Origin: CAVVPY01 sp963750295
GTDB lineage: Bacteria; Actinomycetota; Actinomycetes; Mycobacteriales; Jatrophihabitantaceae
Assembly (NCBI GenBank): GCA_963750295.1
Contig: CAVVPY010000001.1
Coordinates: 62,001 to 126,000, forward strand
Direction: 5' to 3'
DNA length: 64,000 nt
Shown: positions 6,301 through 15,217 of the stretch, piece after piece
Position numbering within the stretch: position 1 is the stretch's first letter
Layout: each line of letters begins with the position of its first letter
Notes under the pieces: model-generated
What the model was told of the DNA's origin: nothing
Seen by the model: the letters and a program-made list of their open reading frames with translations, nothing else
The model's database searches: none
Made by a program: the position numbers and the translations under genes

Positions 6301-9212
6301 CGGGCGACCGCGTCCTCGGTGATCGAGGTGGGGCACACCGCGTCACTGTCGTAGGTGATCGTCACGCGATGGCCGAACGTGTCGAGCGTTTCGACCTGGT
6401 TGCCGAGCGAGTCGAGCTTGAACCGCCGCATGTCCTTGACCAGTAACTCGCCGAAGTCGGGGTCCTGTTCGGCGCGGTACAGCGCGGCCAGGGCTGTCGA
6501 GATCATCGCGGTCACCGAGGCGGGCGCGTCGCCGTAGGCAGCGGTGCGCTGGGACTCGGTGAGCGCGATTTCCGTTTGCCGGGTAAGGAAACCGTGCACG
6601 ACCTCACCGAGCGGGAGCCCATCGAAGTCGGGCCCGTCGTAGTGGTAGTCGAAGCCTTTGAGCAGGTGGCCGGCGCCGTCGAAGTGCCGGCGGCGCGCGG
6701 GGAAGCTGGTCACGCCGTGCGTGGCATGCACGGCGAACGAGGTCCGCGTGACCAGCGTGTCGACGCGGGCGGCACCGGTGCTGTCGGTCCACTCCCCGGT
6801 TCGCGTCTCGACGACGACGTTGGCCGCGTCGTCGTACTCGTAGCTGACCGAGTCGGTGTGGACGAGCGTGGTGCCGGCGAAGCGCGTCGCGGTCCGCGAA
6901 CGTTCCACGGCGAGCCAGGCGTCGATCGACGGCGCGGACGGATCGACGGGGCGTGCGTCCCAGTCCGACGTCGAGGTCTGCAGGATCACCGCGTTGACCG
7001 GGTCGGCGACGTCGGTTCGGTAGGGCTGGCCGCGGCCGGCGATGAACGCCGGCGTGTTCGCCGTCTCGACGCGATTGTGGAAGAACAGGTGCTGGCGCGT
7101 CGCGGCTTCGTGCGCGGTCGCCGCGTCGTCGGTCTCGACATCGCCGAATCCGAGCCACTGCCGGGTGAGGCCGTCGAAGTGCCCGTCGTGGTAGCGGTAC
7201 GTGGTGCGTGCGGCGCCACCGGTGACCGTGTCACGGACGTTCACCTCGCGCACGACCTGCACCGGGAACGGCAGGTAACCGTCCCAGCGACGCCCCTCAG
7301 CCAGATCGCGGGCGCGCTCGGCCGCGGACGTCGCGTAGCTGATCTCGGTGATCCGTCCGCTGCCGTTGTCGACCCGCGAGAGCAGCATCGGCTTGGTGCC
7401 GCCGAGCAGGTCCAGATAGAGATAGCCGGCCACGTCGGGCGTCGTCCAGACGATTCCCGCGCAGCCGCTGCCCGCGAGGTCGGCGAGCAGCACCGAATCG
7501 CCGCGCAGCGCGGGAGTGCGGTTCAGCGTGATCGGCGCGCCGAAACTCCGGCCGCCGCTGTTGAGGTGGATGCTTACCGTGCCGGCACGCAGCAGGATCA
7601 GGTCGGCCACACCGTCGCCGTTGACGTCGGCGACGAGCACGTCCCGATCCGCGTCGGCGACGTCGAACTGCGGGGTCGCGTCCATCGCGACCGCGGGTCC
7701 GAACCGGCCGTTGCCCAGACCGGGCCAATAGGTGATGCCGTTCGACCGCACGAGCACGAGATCGGGCACGCCGTCACCGTTCATGTCGGCGATGCGCAGC
7801 CGACGGTCACGACCGATGTCGTGCGGCACGTCGTCCCACGGTAGGGCGACCGGCCCGGTCCACCCGTCGCCGCGGTCGTTGAAGAAGCCGAGCGGGCCGC
7901 GATCGTCGAGCAGCAGCAGGTCGACGATGCCGTCGCCGTCGAGGTCGAGGAAGATCCCGTCGCCGCGCGAGACCCCGAATCCCGGCGCGAGCCCAAGCGA
8001 GCGCGCGCGGGTGAACCCGGCCGCCGGGTCGTGCTGCCACCACGTCGGGCCGAGGCCGTTGCCGGAATCGGCTGCGACGAGCAGGTCGGCTGTGCCGTTG
8101 CCGGTCAGGTCGGCGAAGCGGATGCCCGCGTCCGAGAGCGACAGCCCGCCGGGCAGCGTCCGGATCTGCTCGGGTGCACCGAATGTCCCGTCACCCCGGT
8201 TCTCCCACCAGGTGGCACCGTTGCTGGCCAGGCGCAGGACCCCCGGCAGGGACGTGCCGCGGTAGTCGAACAGCGTGACCTCGTCGCCGAGTGCCGGCGG
8301 CGGCACGGCGGTCGAGCGCATCCGCTGAATCCGCTGTGCTGACGGATCGAAGCTCGTGTATCCGAACGTCGTCGGTGCCAGGCTCGTCTCGACCCGCTGG
8401 CCGTCCGCGTCATGCCAGGCCGACAGCGTGACGTTCTCGAGCAGGCTCGTCCCCACCGACGGTGCCTGCGTGTAGGCGAGCGCCCACCGGCGGGCGAGCA
8501 CTGCAGGCTGACCCTGCGCAGCATGGAACAGCTCGATCGCGACGCACCGGCTGGTGAGGTCCTCGGCCAGCCCGAGCGAGTACGACGTCGACGGGTCGGG
8601 ACGTGGTTCGTAACGCAGCGACAAGGTGAAACTGCTCCACCGCAGTGCGCCGAGCCGCGTCTCGTTGCCGTCACGTTCGTAGTCGTAGTGGGCCTGCACG
8701 CCGTTGGCAAAGGTGACGGTGTCGAGCAACCACCGGACGACGCGATCGGCCCCGTCGACCTCGCCCGTGACGCGGGCGGAGGCCGTCGTGCCGAAACTGG
8801 TCGTGACGAGCGAGGGTGTCGTGCTGGTCCACGCGTCGGCTGTGCGCGCGAACAGTTGTGGAGCCGTGCCGCACGCCGGCGTGAAACGGCCGTCCGGCAA
8901 CTCCACCAGCGGCTCGGCTCCGGACAGCGTGAACGAATCGGCGCCCGGTGCCGTGTGCGGGGACGAGCGCCGGCGTTCGATGAACGGGACTGCGAGGGTC
9001 CACCCGATCCCAAACGGCCCGTTGCCGAGTCCGGTGTTGTAGAGCAGCTCCAGCTTCGGCGTGACGCCCCCCGGCCCGTGCGGCAGGTCGAACGGGATGC
9101 GCATCGATCCGCCGCCCATGGCGAGGTTCGGACGGAAGTCCTCGCCGATGCTGCGGACGCCACCGCCACCACCGGGCAGGGGTCGCGCGACGTCGTCGAC
9201 GCCGCTCTTCAT
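3345..9212 (-). CDS. fused TcB-TcC-like toxin component (SpvB, FG-GAP repeats, RHS core, metalloprotease-like cargo)
   Basis: A 1955-residue protein. Residues about 15-300 match the SpvB/TcaC N-terminal domain; about 360-590 contain five FG-GAP/VCBS-type D-x-[ND]-G-D-G calcium-loop repeats (for example near 366, 422, 473 and 527); about 900-1640 are YD/RHS repeats; the RHS-associated core ends at DPSGR (1706-1710), where TcC and RHS proteins cleave themselves. The remaining 245 residues are the cargo: several hydrophobic helices (about 1711-1860), then HESTH (1888-1892) and a possible third metal ligand Glu1936 in NPFEKTAH. In Tc toxins TcB and TcC form a hollow cocoon around the cargo. The ATG overlaps the stop of the TcA-like gene (ATGA), so the two are translationally coupled. 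No signal peptide. Confidence 0.85.
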   Translation of the reverse strand: MKSGVDDVARPLPGGGGGVRSIGEDFRPNLAMGGGSMRIPFDLPHGPGGVTPKLELLYNTGLGNGPFGIGWTLAVPFIERRRSSPHTAPGADSFTLSGAEPLVELPDGRFTPACGTAPQLFARTADAWTSTTPSLVTTSFGTTASARVTGEVDGADRVVRWLLDTVTFANGVQAHYDYERDGNETRLGALRWSSFTLSLRYEPRPDPSTSYSLGLAEDLTSRCVAIELFHAAQGQPAVLARRWALAYTQAPSVGTSLLENVTLSAWHDADGQRVETSLAPTTFGYTSFDPSAQRIQRMRSTAVPPPALGDEVTLFDYRGTSLPGVLRLASNGATWWENRGDGTFGAPEQIRTLPGGLSLSDAGIRFADLTGNGTADLLVAADSGNGLGPTWWQHDPAAGFTRARSLGLAPGFGVSRGDGIFLDLDGDGIVDLLLLDDRGPLGFFNDRGDGWTGPVALPWDDVPHDIGRDRRLRIADMNGDGVPDLVLVRSNGITYWPGLGNGRFGPAVAMDATPQFDVADADRDVLVADVNGDGVADLILLRAGTVSIHLNSGGRSFGAPITLNRTPALRGDSVLLADLAGSGCAGIVWTTPDVAGYLYLDLLGGTKPMLLSRVDNGSGRITEISYATSAAERARDLAEGRRWDGYLPFPVQVVREVNVRDTVTGGAARTTYRYHDGHFDGLTRQWLGFGDVETDDAATAHEAATRQHLFFHNRVETANTPAFIAGRGQPYRTDVADPVNAVILQTSTSDWDARPVDPSAPSIDAWLAVERSRTATRFAGTTLVHTDSVSYEYDDAANVVVETRTGEWTDSTGAARVDTLVTRTSFAVHATHGVTSFPARRRHFDGAGHLLKGFDYHYDGPDFDGLPLGEVVHGFLTRQTEIALTESQRTAAYGDAPASVTAMISTALAALYRAEQDPDFGELLVKDMRRFKLDSLGNQVETLDTFGHRVTITYDSDAVCPTSITEDAVARPVAFDPVAQQATLTTDGNGHTLQTRFDGLGNVIAVWRRDADPTRPTETYSWDRSTVPTVVEQAVRVQPDDAAPGWMQRTYFDGSGRGCQVRTRTADGRWAVAAADILSIRNRKIGATAAYFDTSADFAPVPADVARRSTSFDAAARMDGELLYGGGRTQYVYEGTSTHFYDPLTDPATSPSPSRTSRVDAWGRIVEVVEYDGVRPVTEARVHDPLDRLQRVVHPNGAVALDTAFDGWGNRIMVQSAELSTSWRVLDAANNEVALIDADARVLWRTYDEHGRIVEVRHGGPTGEVRETRSYDSGPGTNLTGRLAHVQGHFGTVAYSYNADGNAIRTERTFIGDATTYVTEFEYDTQRNVRSVRYPDGRTVGYHYTPDGLLSSVDGVIDAIEYGPDGKRASIRYANGLQTTRAFSPGDALLTELVTVDGAGTAYQHLTHTLDALGRVTRIEDASTVAGKVRNNQLFEYDSRNRLTRASGAAGSAGPFDVRYRYDDLGNMIDGETFTAMTHGIDGTDPAHPNRLVARSGGATAEFSYDASGNLTASPELGTLTWDPEHRLVQVQQPDGTLVRFDYDHDGRRVATRRTDTAGTTTVRLEVDGVFVVDGAGSTAVVFDEDRRLAVIPSHGNGLLHHMDRLGNVNVMSDLVTGAFVANDEHTPYGVVTSSVLLATRYDFQGALVTDGLPLVLLGERWYSPQLGRFVSADRWLAFHQDRLPGILAAANLYLYALDNPANYVDPSGRLVFLVVLLIAVIVGAALGAIGAAMNGVQTWDEFLLWVIGGAIGGVLAVFAWTGIILGVAAIFGLGVTVATAATVGLVIFGVAGLLGAVVSPLLDNTDSPVAWFFSFLIKWVQSPILTTVGLIAAAVVGISGGNVDFRRGMLFIEIGPGGGALTLGAVAWTQSGRFNPDGTVPDALARHESTHSRTVAAIGELGFYFTYMTIGAIWGAADGGAWNNLNALGCGNPFEKTAHTFTGDPAVARSSSDC

Positions 9213-12200
9213 GACGCGTCGGCTCGATAGGTGAAGTTGTAGGACACCGCGAGCTGGACGTCGACGAGACTGGTCAACGGATCGGTGTCGGTGAACGCGA
9301 CGGTGAAGGTGTCGGCCGGGTTCGCGCCCTTCCACGCGGCGAACGGGGCCATCGTGGTGCCGTCACCGATGATCGCGCCGTTGGCATCGGTCACGCCCGA
9401 CACGCTCGCGCCGCCGGACGCCCGGCTGACAGTGACGGGTCGCCCGGACGGCACGGGCTGGCCGTCGGCGTGGATGAGCCGGACGCCGAAACCGGTGAGG
9501 CCTGCGTCCGTCACGAACCGCGGGAACTGGCCCGCGAGCACGTCGAAGTCGACCGAGCGCTCGGCGTCGAGCCGGAACCACTCGTCGGGGAACTGGAACC
9601 GCGACGAGAGCACGAACGAGCGAGCGCCCTGGTCGCCGTAGAGGGCCTTGGTGTGCGCTGCCAGCGTCTCGTCGACGTCCGCGTCGAAGTAGAGCACCAG
9701 CCCGACATCGCTGATCGACGCGTAGTCGAGGTCGTTCGCCGATGCCGGTAGGTGCAGCGACCAGTTGCCTTGCGGGCCGACGTTCTCGAACAGCGCGAGC
9801 AGATCGTCCGGTGGTTGCAGCAGGGCGTAGTCGCGGCGGAACTGGTAGGACGACAGCAGCATCGTGTCGGCCGGCAGCACGCGAGTGTGCTTGGCCCAGT
9901 TGCCCCCCAACTGCCGCCATTCCGTCGAGACACCCGCGTGCGACAGTTCGCCCCGGACCCCGTCGACCGGCAGCAGGCCCTGCACGAAGACCTCGACGCG
10001 CTTCATCTTGCGCCGGTACGAGCCGGGCCAGCGCCGGTCGAACAGTTCGAGATCGGTGTGGAAGTCGAGCTTGCCCGTCGTCTGGAATGCGCTGAACGCC
10101 TGCGGGAACTCCTCGCGTAGAGACACGACGGTGCGCAGCGGATTCTGCTTGCGGGCATGGGTGAAGTAGTCCTCGGTGAAGGACTGGATGTCGCGCTTGA
10201 GGTAGTCGCCGCCGAGCAGGCCCTGCGCGCCGTTGCCCGTCGCACCGGCCACGCCGTAGTCGAGGCGGATGCGCTGCAGGGCACGGTCGAACTCGAGGTC
10301 GTAGGCCCGCTGCATGAGGAACGCCGTCTCGATCGCCATGTCCAGGTAGTCACGCGAGAGGTCTTCGAGGTCGGCTGCCAGCCGGAACCACAGGTCTTCG
10401 CCGAACATGCGCTGGTCCTGGTAGTCCAGCACCTCTTGCGAGGCATCGAGGCGTACCTGCGCCAGGTTCACGTTCAGCTGCTGGATCTGCTGCCGCACCT
10501 GGGCCTGCTGGGCGCGGGTGTGCGCCACCGCCACCTCGTCGTTTCCCTCGGCAACCTGACGTTCGAGGCGGTTCTGCTGGATCTCCCAGTTGACCCACTC
10601 CCGCTTCTCGCCGACCGTGTCGTAGAAGTCCTCGACGTCCCCGCTGTAGTCGTGACTGGCCCCGTCGTAGCGCACGCCGGTGTAGTGGATGTCCTGGTCG
10701 TTGGCGGCATTGGCCGCCCACGAGAGCGCGGCATTCATCGAGGTCAGGTCCACGCCGAGCGTGTTCCAGTCGTCGAGGTTCGCCTGCGCGTCCGCTCGGC
10801 GTTGCTCCGAGAGCGTGAGCGTCTGGTTGGCGGCCTTCGTCTCGAGCGCTGCGTCGGTGAGCCGCGCCCGCTCGATGTCCAGCGCTGCGGCGTTCAGCGC
10901 GACCGAGCCTTCGAGCTGGATGCGCTGGAACTTCTGCTGCTCGGCCTGCGAGCGGAACTGGATGAAGGACTGCTCGGCGGCGACCGCGACATCTGCCATG
11001 TAGTTCGCCGCTGCCTGCAACGCGCGGAACCGGCCGACGGGGTAGAAGTCGTCCGAGAGCCCGAGGAAGTTCAGTCCCGCGTCGATCTTCGTCAGCTGGG
11101 TGAACGCGGCGATGATGATCTGGGCCAGCTGCGGATTCACGTTGGCGGCGGATCCGCCGGCGAGTTCGGCCGCGACCGCGGAAGCCGCGTCCTTCGGCCC
11201 CGAGAACGCGGCCGGTGCGTAGAGCGGCGACGCCGACGGAATTGCCGCAGGCAGCGTCACGATCGTCTCGTAATGTGCCTTCGCCTCGCTGGTGCGGCCG
11301 CTGCGGAACAGGTCGTCGCCCCAGCGCTGCTGGATACGCGCCATCCGCCGCCAGAGATCGGCGAGCTCGAGGTTCTGGTTCAGATAGGGGTAGGCGAGCG
11401 CGCTCGTGTAGTTGTCAAGCGCGTCCTGGTACCGGCCGAGGCCGGCGTACGTGTCGGCGATGGCGAGCGGGAGCACGTAGAAGAACAGGTGCGGGATGTA
11501 GGCGACGAACGTGGCACCGATGACGTCGACCCAGGCCAGCCCGTCCAGCGTGGTGGCGCTGATCCGGTCCCGGTAGAGCTGATCCACCTTGACGTGGAAG
11601 TCGTCGCCCTTCAGTGGCACGACTGTCGTCTTGCCGGCGGTGCGGATGCCGACCGTCCGGTCCGCCGTCACCGGCAGCGTCGCGTTGACGACGGCCTGCG
11701 TCGCGACGAACGTCCCATCACTCGGAGTCAGGAAGACCCGACGGCCGAGGAGGTCTGGTGTGAATGCGTGCGCGAACACCTCGGTGGTGCCGTCCAGCCC
11801 GATGCGGCCCCTGTGCAGGACGTCCCGCGGATGCAACACCGGGCCGGGCTCGAGGACCGGACCGGGCTGCGTCGGCGTCGGTGCTTCGGGCAGCTCGCCG
11901 GCAAGGTTGCCGAGGTTGGCCTGCATCGCGGCGGTTCCCGTCGTGTCTCCCAGCGCCGAGTAGAGATCGCCAGCACGGGTGAAGGACGCCTGGGCAAGTG
12001 TCACCGCATCGGCGCGGTCGCTGGTCTGGTAGGTGGCGATGGTCGCTGCGCTGGCGGCGAGGACGTCTGCGGCCAACCGCTGGTCCCCGGCCTTGACCGC
12101 GCGGGTGGCCAGGTCGTCGGCCAGTTTGTTAGCGGCTACGGCGTCGCCGCTGAGCGCATGCTGCAGGATCGCGGCGCGATCGGTCGCCACCTTCACCGGT

Positions 12201-12652
12201 GACACCGGGCTGTCAACGCCGAGATCGGCGATCGTCTGGAAGGCCGTATTGACCTCCACCTCGTTCAGACCGAACAGCGACGATCTGTTGATCGGGACGG
12301 TGACCGGATCACCGGTCGGCACCATGTCGAGGATGCGCCGAGACAGTTCCATGATGCGCTTCACGTCGATCACGTCGGCGCCGTATCGGGACGGGAACGT
12401 CGCGTGCGGGACGTGCGGGAGCTCCGGGTGACTCTGCACCAGGATCTTCTCGCGCAGTTCCAGGTACTTGTCCAGGGCGACCGTGTACTCGCGGTGGAAG
12501 TAGTCCTCGTTGGCTGCCGACAGCAGATCCCGATAGTCGACCTCGACGCTGTCCTGCAGTTCGGTTGCGACGAGGCGCGCCTGGGCACGCCAGCTGACGT
12601 GTGGGCTCAACGTCCGGATCGAGACAAAGTTCTCCTCGTGAATTCCGGCCAC
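9209..12652 (-). CDS. compact TcA-related toxin subunit (Tc toxin subunit A-related protein)
   Basis: A 1147-residue protein, less than half the usual ~2500 of TcA. Residues about 270-340 look beta-rich; 390-470 contain TPR-like helices; about 540-630 and 685-750 are long amphipathic, Gln/Ala/Arg-rich coiled coils, as in the pore-forming region of TcA; about 877-1000 resemble the TcB-binding end of TcA (RRKMKRVEVFVQGLLP, then DLLALFENVGPQGNW and an SISDV segment). The last ~140 residues look Ig-like. No VRP1-like N-terminus or signal peptide is seen. Starts at GTG 12652 after a GAGGGGGG ribosome site; overlaps the TcB-TcC gene by four bases. An independent promoter probably lies in the 147 bp upstream, whose only AT-rich patch is near 12733-12752. 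Confidence 0.75.
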   Translation of the reverse strand: MAGIHEENFVSIRTLSPHVSWRAQARLVATELQDSVEVDYRDLLSAANEDYFHREYTVALDKYLELREKILVQSHPELPHVPHATFPSRYGADVIDVKRIMELSRRILDMVPTGDPVTVPINRSSLFGLNEVEVNTAFQTIADLGVDSPVSPVKVATDRAAILQHALSGDAVAANKLADDLATRAVKAGDQRLAADVLAASAATIATYQTSDRADAVTLAQASFTRAGDLYSALGDTTGTAAMQANLGNLAGELPEAPTPTQPGPVLEPGPVLHPRDVLHRGRIGLDGTTEVFAHAFTPDLLGRRVFLTPSDGTFVATQAVVNATLPVTADRTVGIRTAGKTTVVPLKGDDFHVKVDQLYRDRISATTLDGLAWVDVIGATFVAYIPHLFFYVLPLAIADTYAGLGRYQDALDNYTSALAYPYLNQNLELADLWRRMARIQQRWGDDLFRSGRTSEAKAHYETIVTLPAAIPSASPLYAPAAFSGPKDAASAVAAELAGGSAANVNPQLAQIIIAAFTQLTKIDAGLNFLGLSDDFYPVGRFRALQAAANYMADVAVAAEQSFIQFRSQAEQQKFQRIQLEGSVALNAAALDIERARLTDAALETKAANQTLTLSEQRRADAQANLDDWNTLGVDLTSMNAALSWAANAANDQDIHYTGVRYDGASHDYSGDVEDFYDTVGEKREWVNWEIQQNRLERQVAEGNDEVAVAHTRAQQAQVRQQIQQLNVNLAQVRLDASQEVLDYQDQRMFGEDLWFRLAADLEDLSRDYLDMAIETAFLMQRAYDLEFDRALQRIRLDYGVAGATGNGAQGLLGGDYLKRDIQSFTEDYFTHARKQNPLRTVVSLREEFPQAFSAFQTTGKLDFHTDLELFDRRWPGSYRRKMKRVEVFVQGLLPVDGVRGELSHAGVSTEWRQLGGNWAKHTRVLPADTMLLSSYQFRRDYALLQPPDDLLALFENVGPQGNWSLHLPASANDLDYASISDVGLVLYFDADVDETLAAHTKALYGDQGARSFVLSSRFQFPDEWFRLDAERSVDFDVLAGQFPRFVTDAGLTGFGVRLIHADGQPVPSGRPVTVSRASGGASVSGVTDANGAIIGDGTTMAPFAAWKGANPADTFTVAFTDTDPLTSLVDVQLAVSYNFTYRADAS

Positions 12653-12790
12653 GGCCTGCCCCCCTCGGACGAATCAGGCTGCTCGCCGGGCGTCAACCAG
12701 CGGCCGGGCGTACGGCCTGATACGTGACTTTCGATACATATACCGCTATCGGCCACGCGAGGCTAGAGGCGTCAGTGCGCGGCGTCGGCG

Positions 12791-12812
12791 CGCGTCCGCT
12801 CATTCGGACGCG
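12791..12812 (-). terminator. hairpin spanning the dhaM stop codon
   Basis: A perfect 8-bp stem (CGCGTCCG / CGGACGCG) with a six-base loop covers the TGA of dhaM at 12800-12802. No U-run follows, but U-less hairpins are common at actinobacterial gene ends. It would separate the dihydroxyacetone operon from the Tc-like genes downstream. Termination is inferred. Confidence 0.5.
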
Positions 12813-15214
12813 ATGTGGCGGACCTCGCTCGCGCTCGCGCACGTCATCGCCTTCGCGGCCAACGTCGCAGCACGGGTCGTGTCGATCCTCCGGACCACTT
12901 GCTTGATCCGCGCGACGGCCGGCGCGGCAACGCTGAGCGAGTCGACGCCGAGGCCGATGAGCAACGCAGCGGCCACGGCGTCCGCCGCGATCTCCCCGCA
13001 CACCGACACCGACGCGTGCCCCGCGTCGCGGCACAGCTCGGCGATGAGCCGCAGTACCCCGGGGTCGAGTGGGTCGGCGAGCGCGGCCAGCGCAGGGTTG
13101 CCACGTTCGGCGGCGAGGGCGTACTGGGTCAGGTCGTTGGTGCCGATGCTGAAGAAGTCGACGTGTGGCGCGAAGGCCGCCGCTTTCAGCGCCACCGCTG
13201 GTACCTCGACCATGATCCCGACCCGGAGACCGTCCGGCCGGCTGCCCGAGCACGCCTCGTCGAGCAACGCTGTTGCGGCCAGCAGTTCGTCCAACGTGCT
13301 GACCATCGGGAACATGATGCTGACCGGCGCGTCGGCGGCGACGGCGCACAGCGCACGCAGCTGGTCGCGGAGCAGGTCCGGATGCTGCAGCGAGAGCCGA
13401 AGCCCCCGGATGCCCAGGAACGGATTGGACTCGGGCGCGATCGGGGCGAAGGGCAGCGGCTTGTCGCCGCCCGCGTCCAGGGTCCGGAACACGACTCGCC
13501 GCCCACCGAATGCATCGGTGATGGCCCGGTAGATCGCATCCTGTTCCGCCACCGTGGGCGGCTCGGACCGTGACTGGAACAGGAACTCGGTGCGGACCAG
13601 CCCGGCGCCGTCGGCGTACGCGTCGGCTGCGGCCTTGGCGTCGTCCACCGAGCCGATGTTCGCGTTGATGGCGACGGTGACACCATCGCTGGTGATCGCG
13701 GGCCGCATGGCCGCAGCGTGTGCGGCGGCCTCGTCCCGCGTCCGCGCGGTGAGCCGGGCCCGGTAGTCGCGCACGACCTCCTCGGCCGGATCGACGAGCA
13801 ACACTCCGGCGTCGCCGTCGACGACGAGCAGCGTGCCGTCCGCGATCCCGAGGGCTGCGGAGCCGGCGGCGACGAGCATCGGGATGCCTTTCGCGGTCGC
13901 GAGAATCGCCGCGTGCGAGGTCGCGCTGCCGTAGGCGAGCACAACAGCCTGAACCAGTCCGGCGTCCAATCCGGCGGCCTCGGCCGGGGTCAGGTCGGCC
14001 GCGACAAGGACGCCGGTGTGGCCGCCGAACCCGGCATCGATGCCGAGCAGATGCCGCAGTACTTCGTCGCCGACAGCGCGGACGTCCGCCGCGCGTCCGC
14101 GCAGGTAGGAGTCGTCGAGCCGGCTGAACTCCTGCTCGACCTCCGATACCGCGTCGTGCCACGCGCGGGCCGGGCCGAGCCCGGAGTCGATGCCGTGCCG
14201 CGCTCGGTTCAGCAGCTCGGCATCGTCGAGCAGCATCAGGTGTGCGTCGAAGATCGCGGCGTCGCTCTCGCTTGTTTCGCGGCTGATGCGTGCGCGAGTA
14301 CGGGCCAGGTCGCGCCGCGTCGCGGCGAGAGCCTCGCGCAGGCGCCGCCAGCGAGTGGTTTCATCTCCGGGTTCGTCATCGGGAATCACCACGGCCCGGG
14401 CGTCGGCCCGGCATGCCGGTGCAATGGCGATGCCCGGTGACGCGGCCAGCGGCCCCGCAGTCGCGGGCGCGCGGGCCGGCTCGGGCGCGTCCTTCTCGTC
14501 GAAGTGTCGCGCCGCCAGGGCGAGGATCTGTTCGAGCGCTTCGGCCGCCTGACTGCCCGTGACCGAGACCTCGACCTCGTGGTCCTTCCGGGCACCGAGG
14601 GTGGCGACCCGGCTCAGGCTCGAAGCGGGGACGGGGCCGTTCCCCGTCGTGAGGTTGGTGAGCTGGACGCGCGCGTCGTGGGTGCGGACCTGCGCGACGA
14701 GGCGCGCGGCCGGCCGGGCATGAAGTCCGTGCGGGTTGCCGACGACGAAGACGCCGCGCATCGCGCGGCCGTCGGCCGTGCTGTCGGTGGCAGTGACCGC
14801 ACCCGAGGTGGCGGCAAGGTGGGCCATCTTCCCGGCGAGCGCTCCGCTCGCCTCGGCTGCTACCTCGGCCGCCGTGCCGCCGCCTGCGGCCGTGACCACT
14901 GCCGCGACCAGCCCCTCGACGATCGGTGCCGGGCTGAGGACGACTCGGTCACGGGTGTCCTCGTCGAGCAGATCGAGTGCGAGCTCGGCGCTGAGCACTG
15001 CGCTACCCAGGTCGAGCAGGACGACCACCCCGTCCGGACCGTCCACGCGCTCGATCGCTTCCTTGACCTGGACGGCGTCGGTGCCCAGCGTCGTCTCGTC
15101 CAAGCCGGCCGCGATCGCGATGTCCGGGCCGTGGCCGTGCAGCATCTGCTCGGCGAGTTCGACCGCCGCGCGCGCGAGCGCCCGGCTGTGTGAGACGACG
15201 ACGATGCCGACCAT
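12800..15214 (-). CDS. dhaM: dihydroxyacetone kinase phosphoryl donor DhaM with EIIA, HPr and full-length EI domains
   Basis: An 804-residue multi-domain phosphotransferase. Residues 1-130 are the EIIA-mannose-like DhaM domain with phospho-His9 (VVVSHS); about 155-240 are HPr with the active His in NPHGLHARPA; from about 255 on it is Enzyme I, with the active His in GSATSHAAIL (about 431), and the C-terminal PEP-binding barrel including FFSIGTNDLTQY (about 695) and the catalytic Cys of CGEIAAD (about 738). E. coli DhaM stops within EI, so here one protein could carry phosphate from PEP all the way to DhaL. Last gene of channel-dhaK-dhaL-dhaM; its ATG is 3 bases after the dhaL stop. Confidence 0.92.
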   Translation of the reverse strand: MVGIVVVSHSRALARAAVELAEQMLHGHGPDIAIAAGLDETTLGTDAVQVKEAIERVDGPDGVVVLLDLGSAVLSAELALDLLDEDTRDRVVLSPAPIVEGLVAAVVTAAGGGTAAEVAAEASGALAGKMAHLAATSGAVTATDSTADGRAMRGVFVVGNPHGLHARPAARLVAQVRTHDARVQLTNLTTGNGPVPASSLSRVATLGARKDHEVEVSVTGSQAAEALEQILALAARHFDEKDAPEPARAPATAGPLAASPGIAIAPACRADARAVVIPDDEPGDETTRWRRLREALAATRRDLARTRARISRETSESDAAIFDAHLMLLDDAELLNRARHGIDSGLGPARAWHDAVSEVEQEFSRLDDSYLRGRAADVRAVGDEVLRHLLGIDAGFGGHTGVLVAADLTPAEAAGLDAGLVQAVVLAYGSATSHAAILATAKGIPMLVAAGSAALGIADGTLLVVDGDAGVLLVDPAEEVVRDYRARLTARTRDEAAAHAAAMRPAITSDGVTVAINANIGSVDDAKAAADAYADGAGLVRTEFLFQSRSEPPTVAEQDAIYRAITDAFGGRRVVFRTLDAGGDKPLPFAPIAPESNPFLGIRGLRLSLQHPDLLRDQLRALCAVAADAPVSIMFPMVSTLDELLAATALLDEACSGSRPDGLRVGIMVEVPAVALKAAAFAPHVDFFSIGTNDLTQYALAAERGNPALAALADPLDPGVLRLIAELCRDAGHASVSVCGEIAADAVAAALLIGLGVDSLSVAAPAVARIKQVVRRIDTTRAATLAAKAMTCASASEVRHIASE

Positions 15215-15217
15215 CGT

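Noticed and set aside
10157..12202. 681-codon plus-strand frame opposite the TcA-related gene
   Set aside because: Arg/Val/Gly-rich composition typical of antisense translation; the minus-strand product has clear TcA features.
12724..12906. Small plus-strand gene upstream of the Tc-like operon
   Set aside because: Product is Arg/Ser-rich and antisense to the end of dhaM; no ribosome site.
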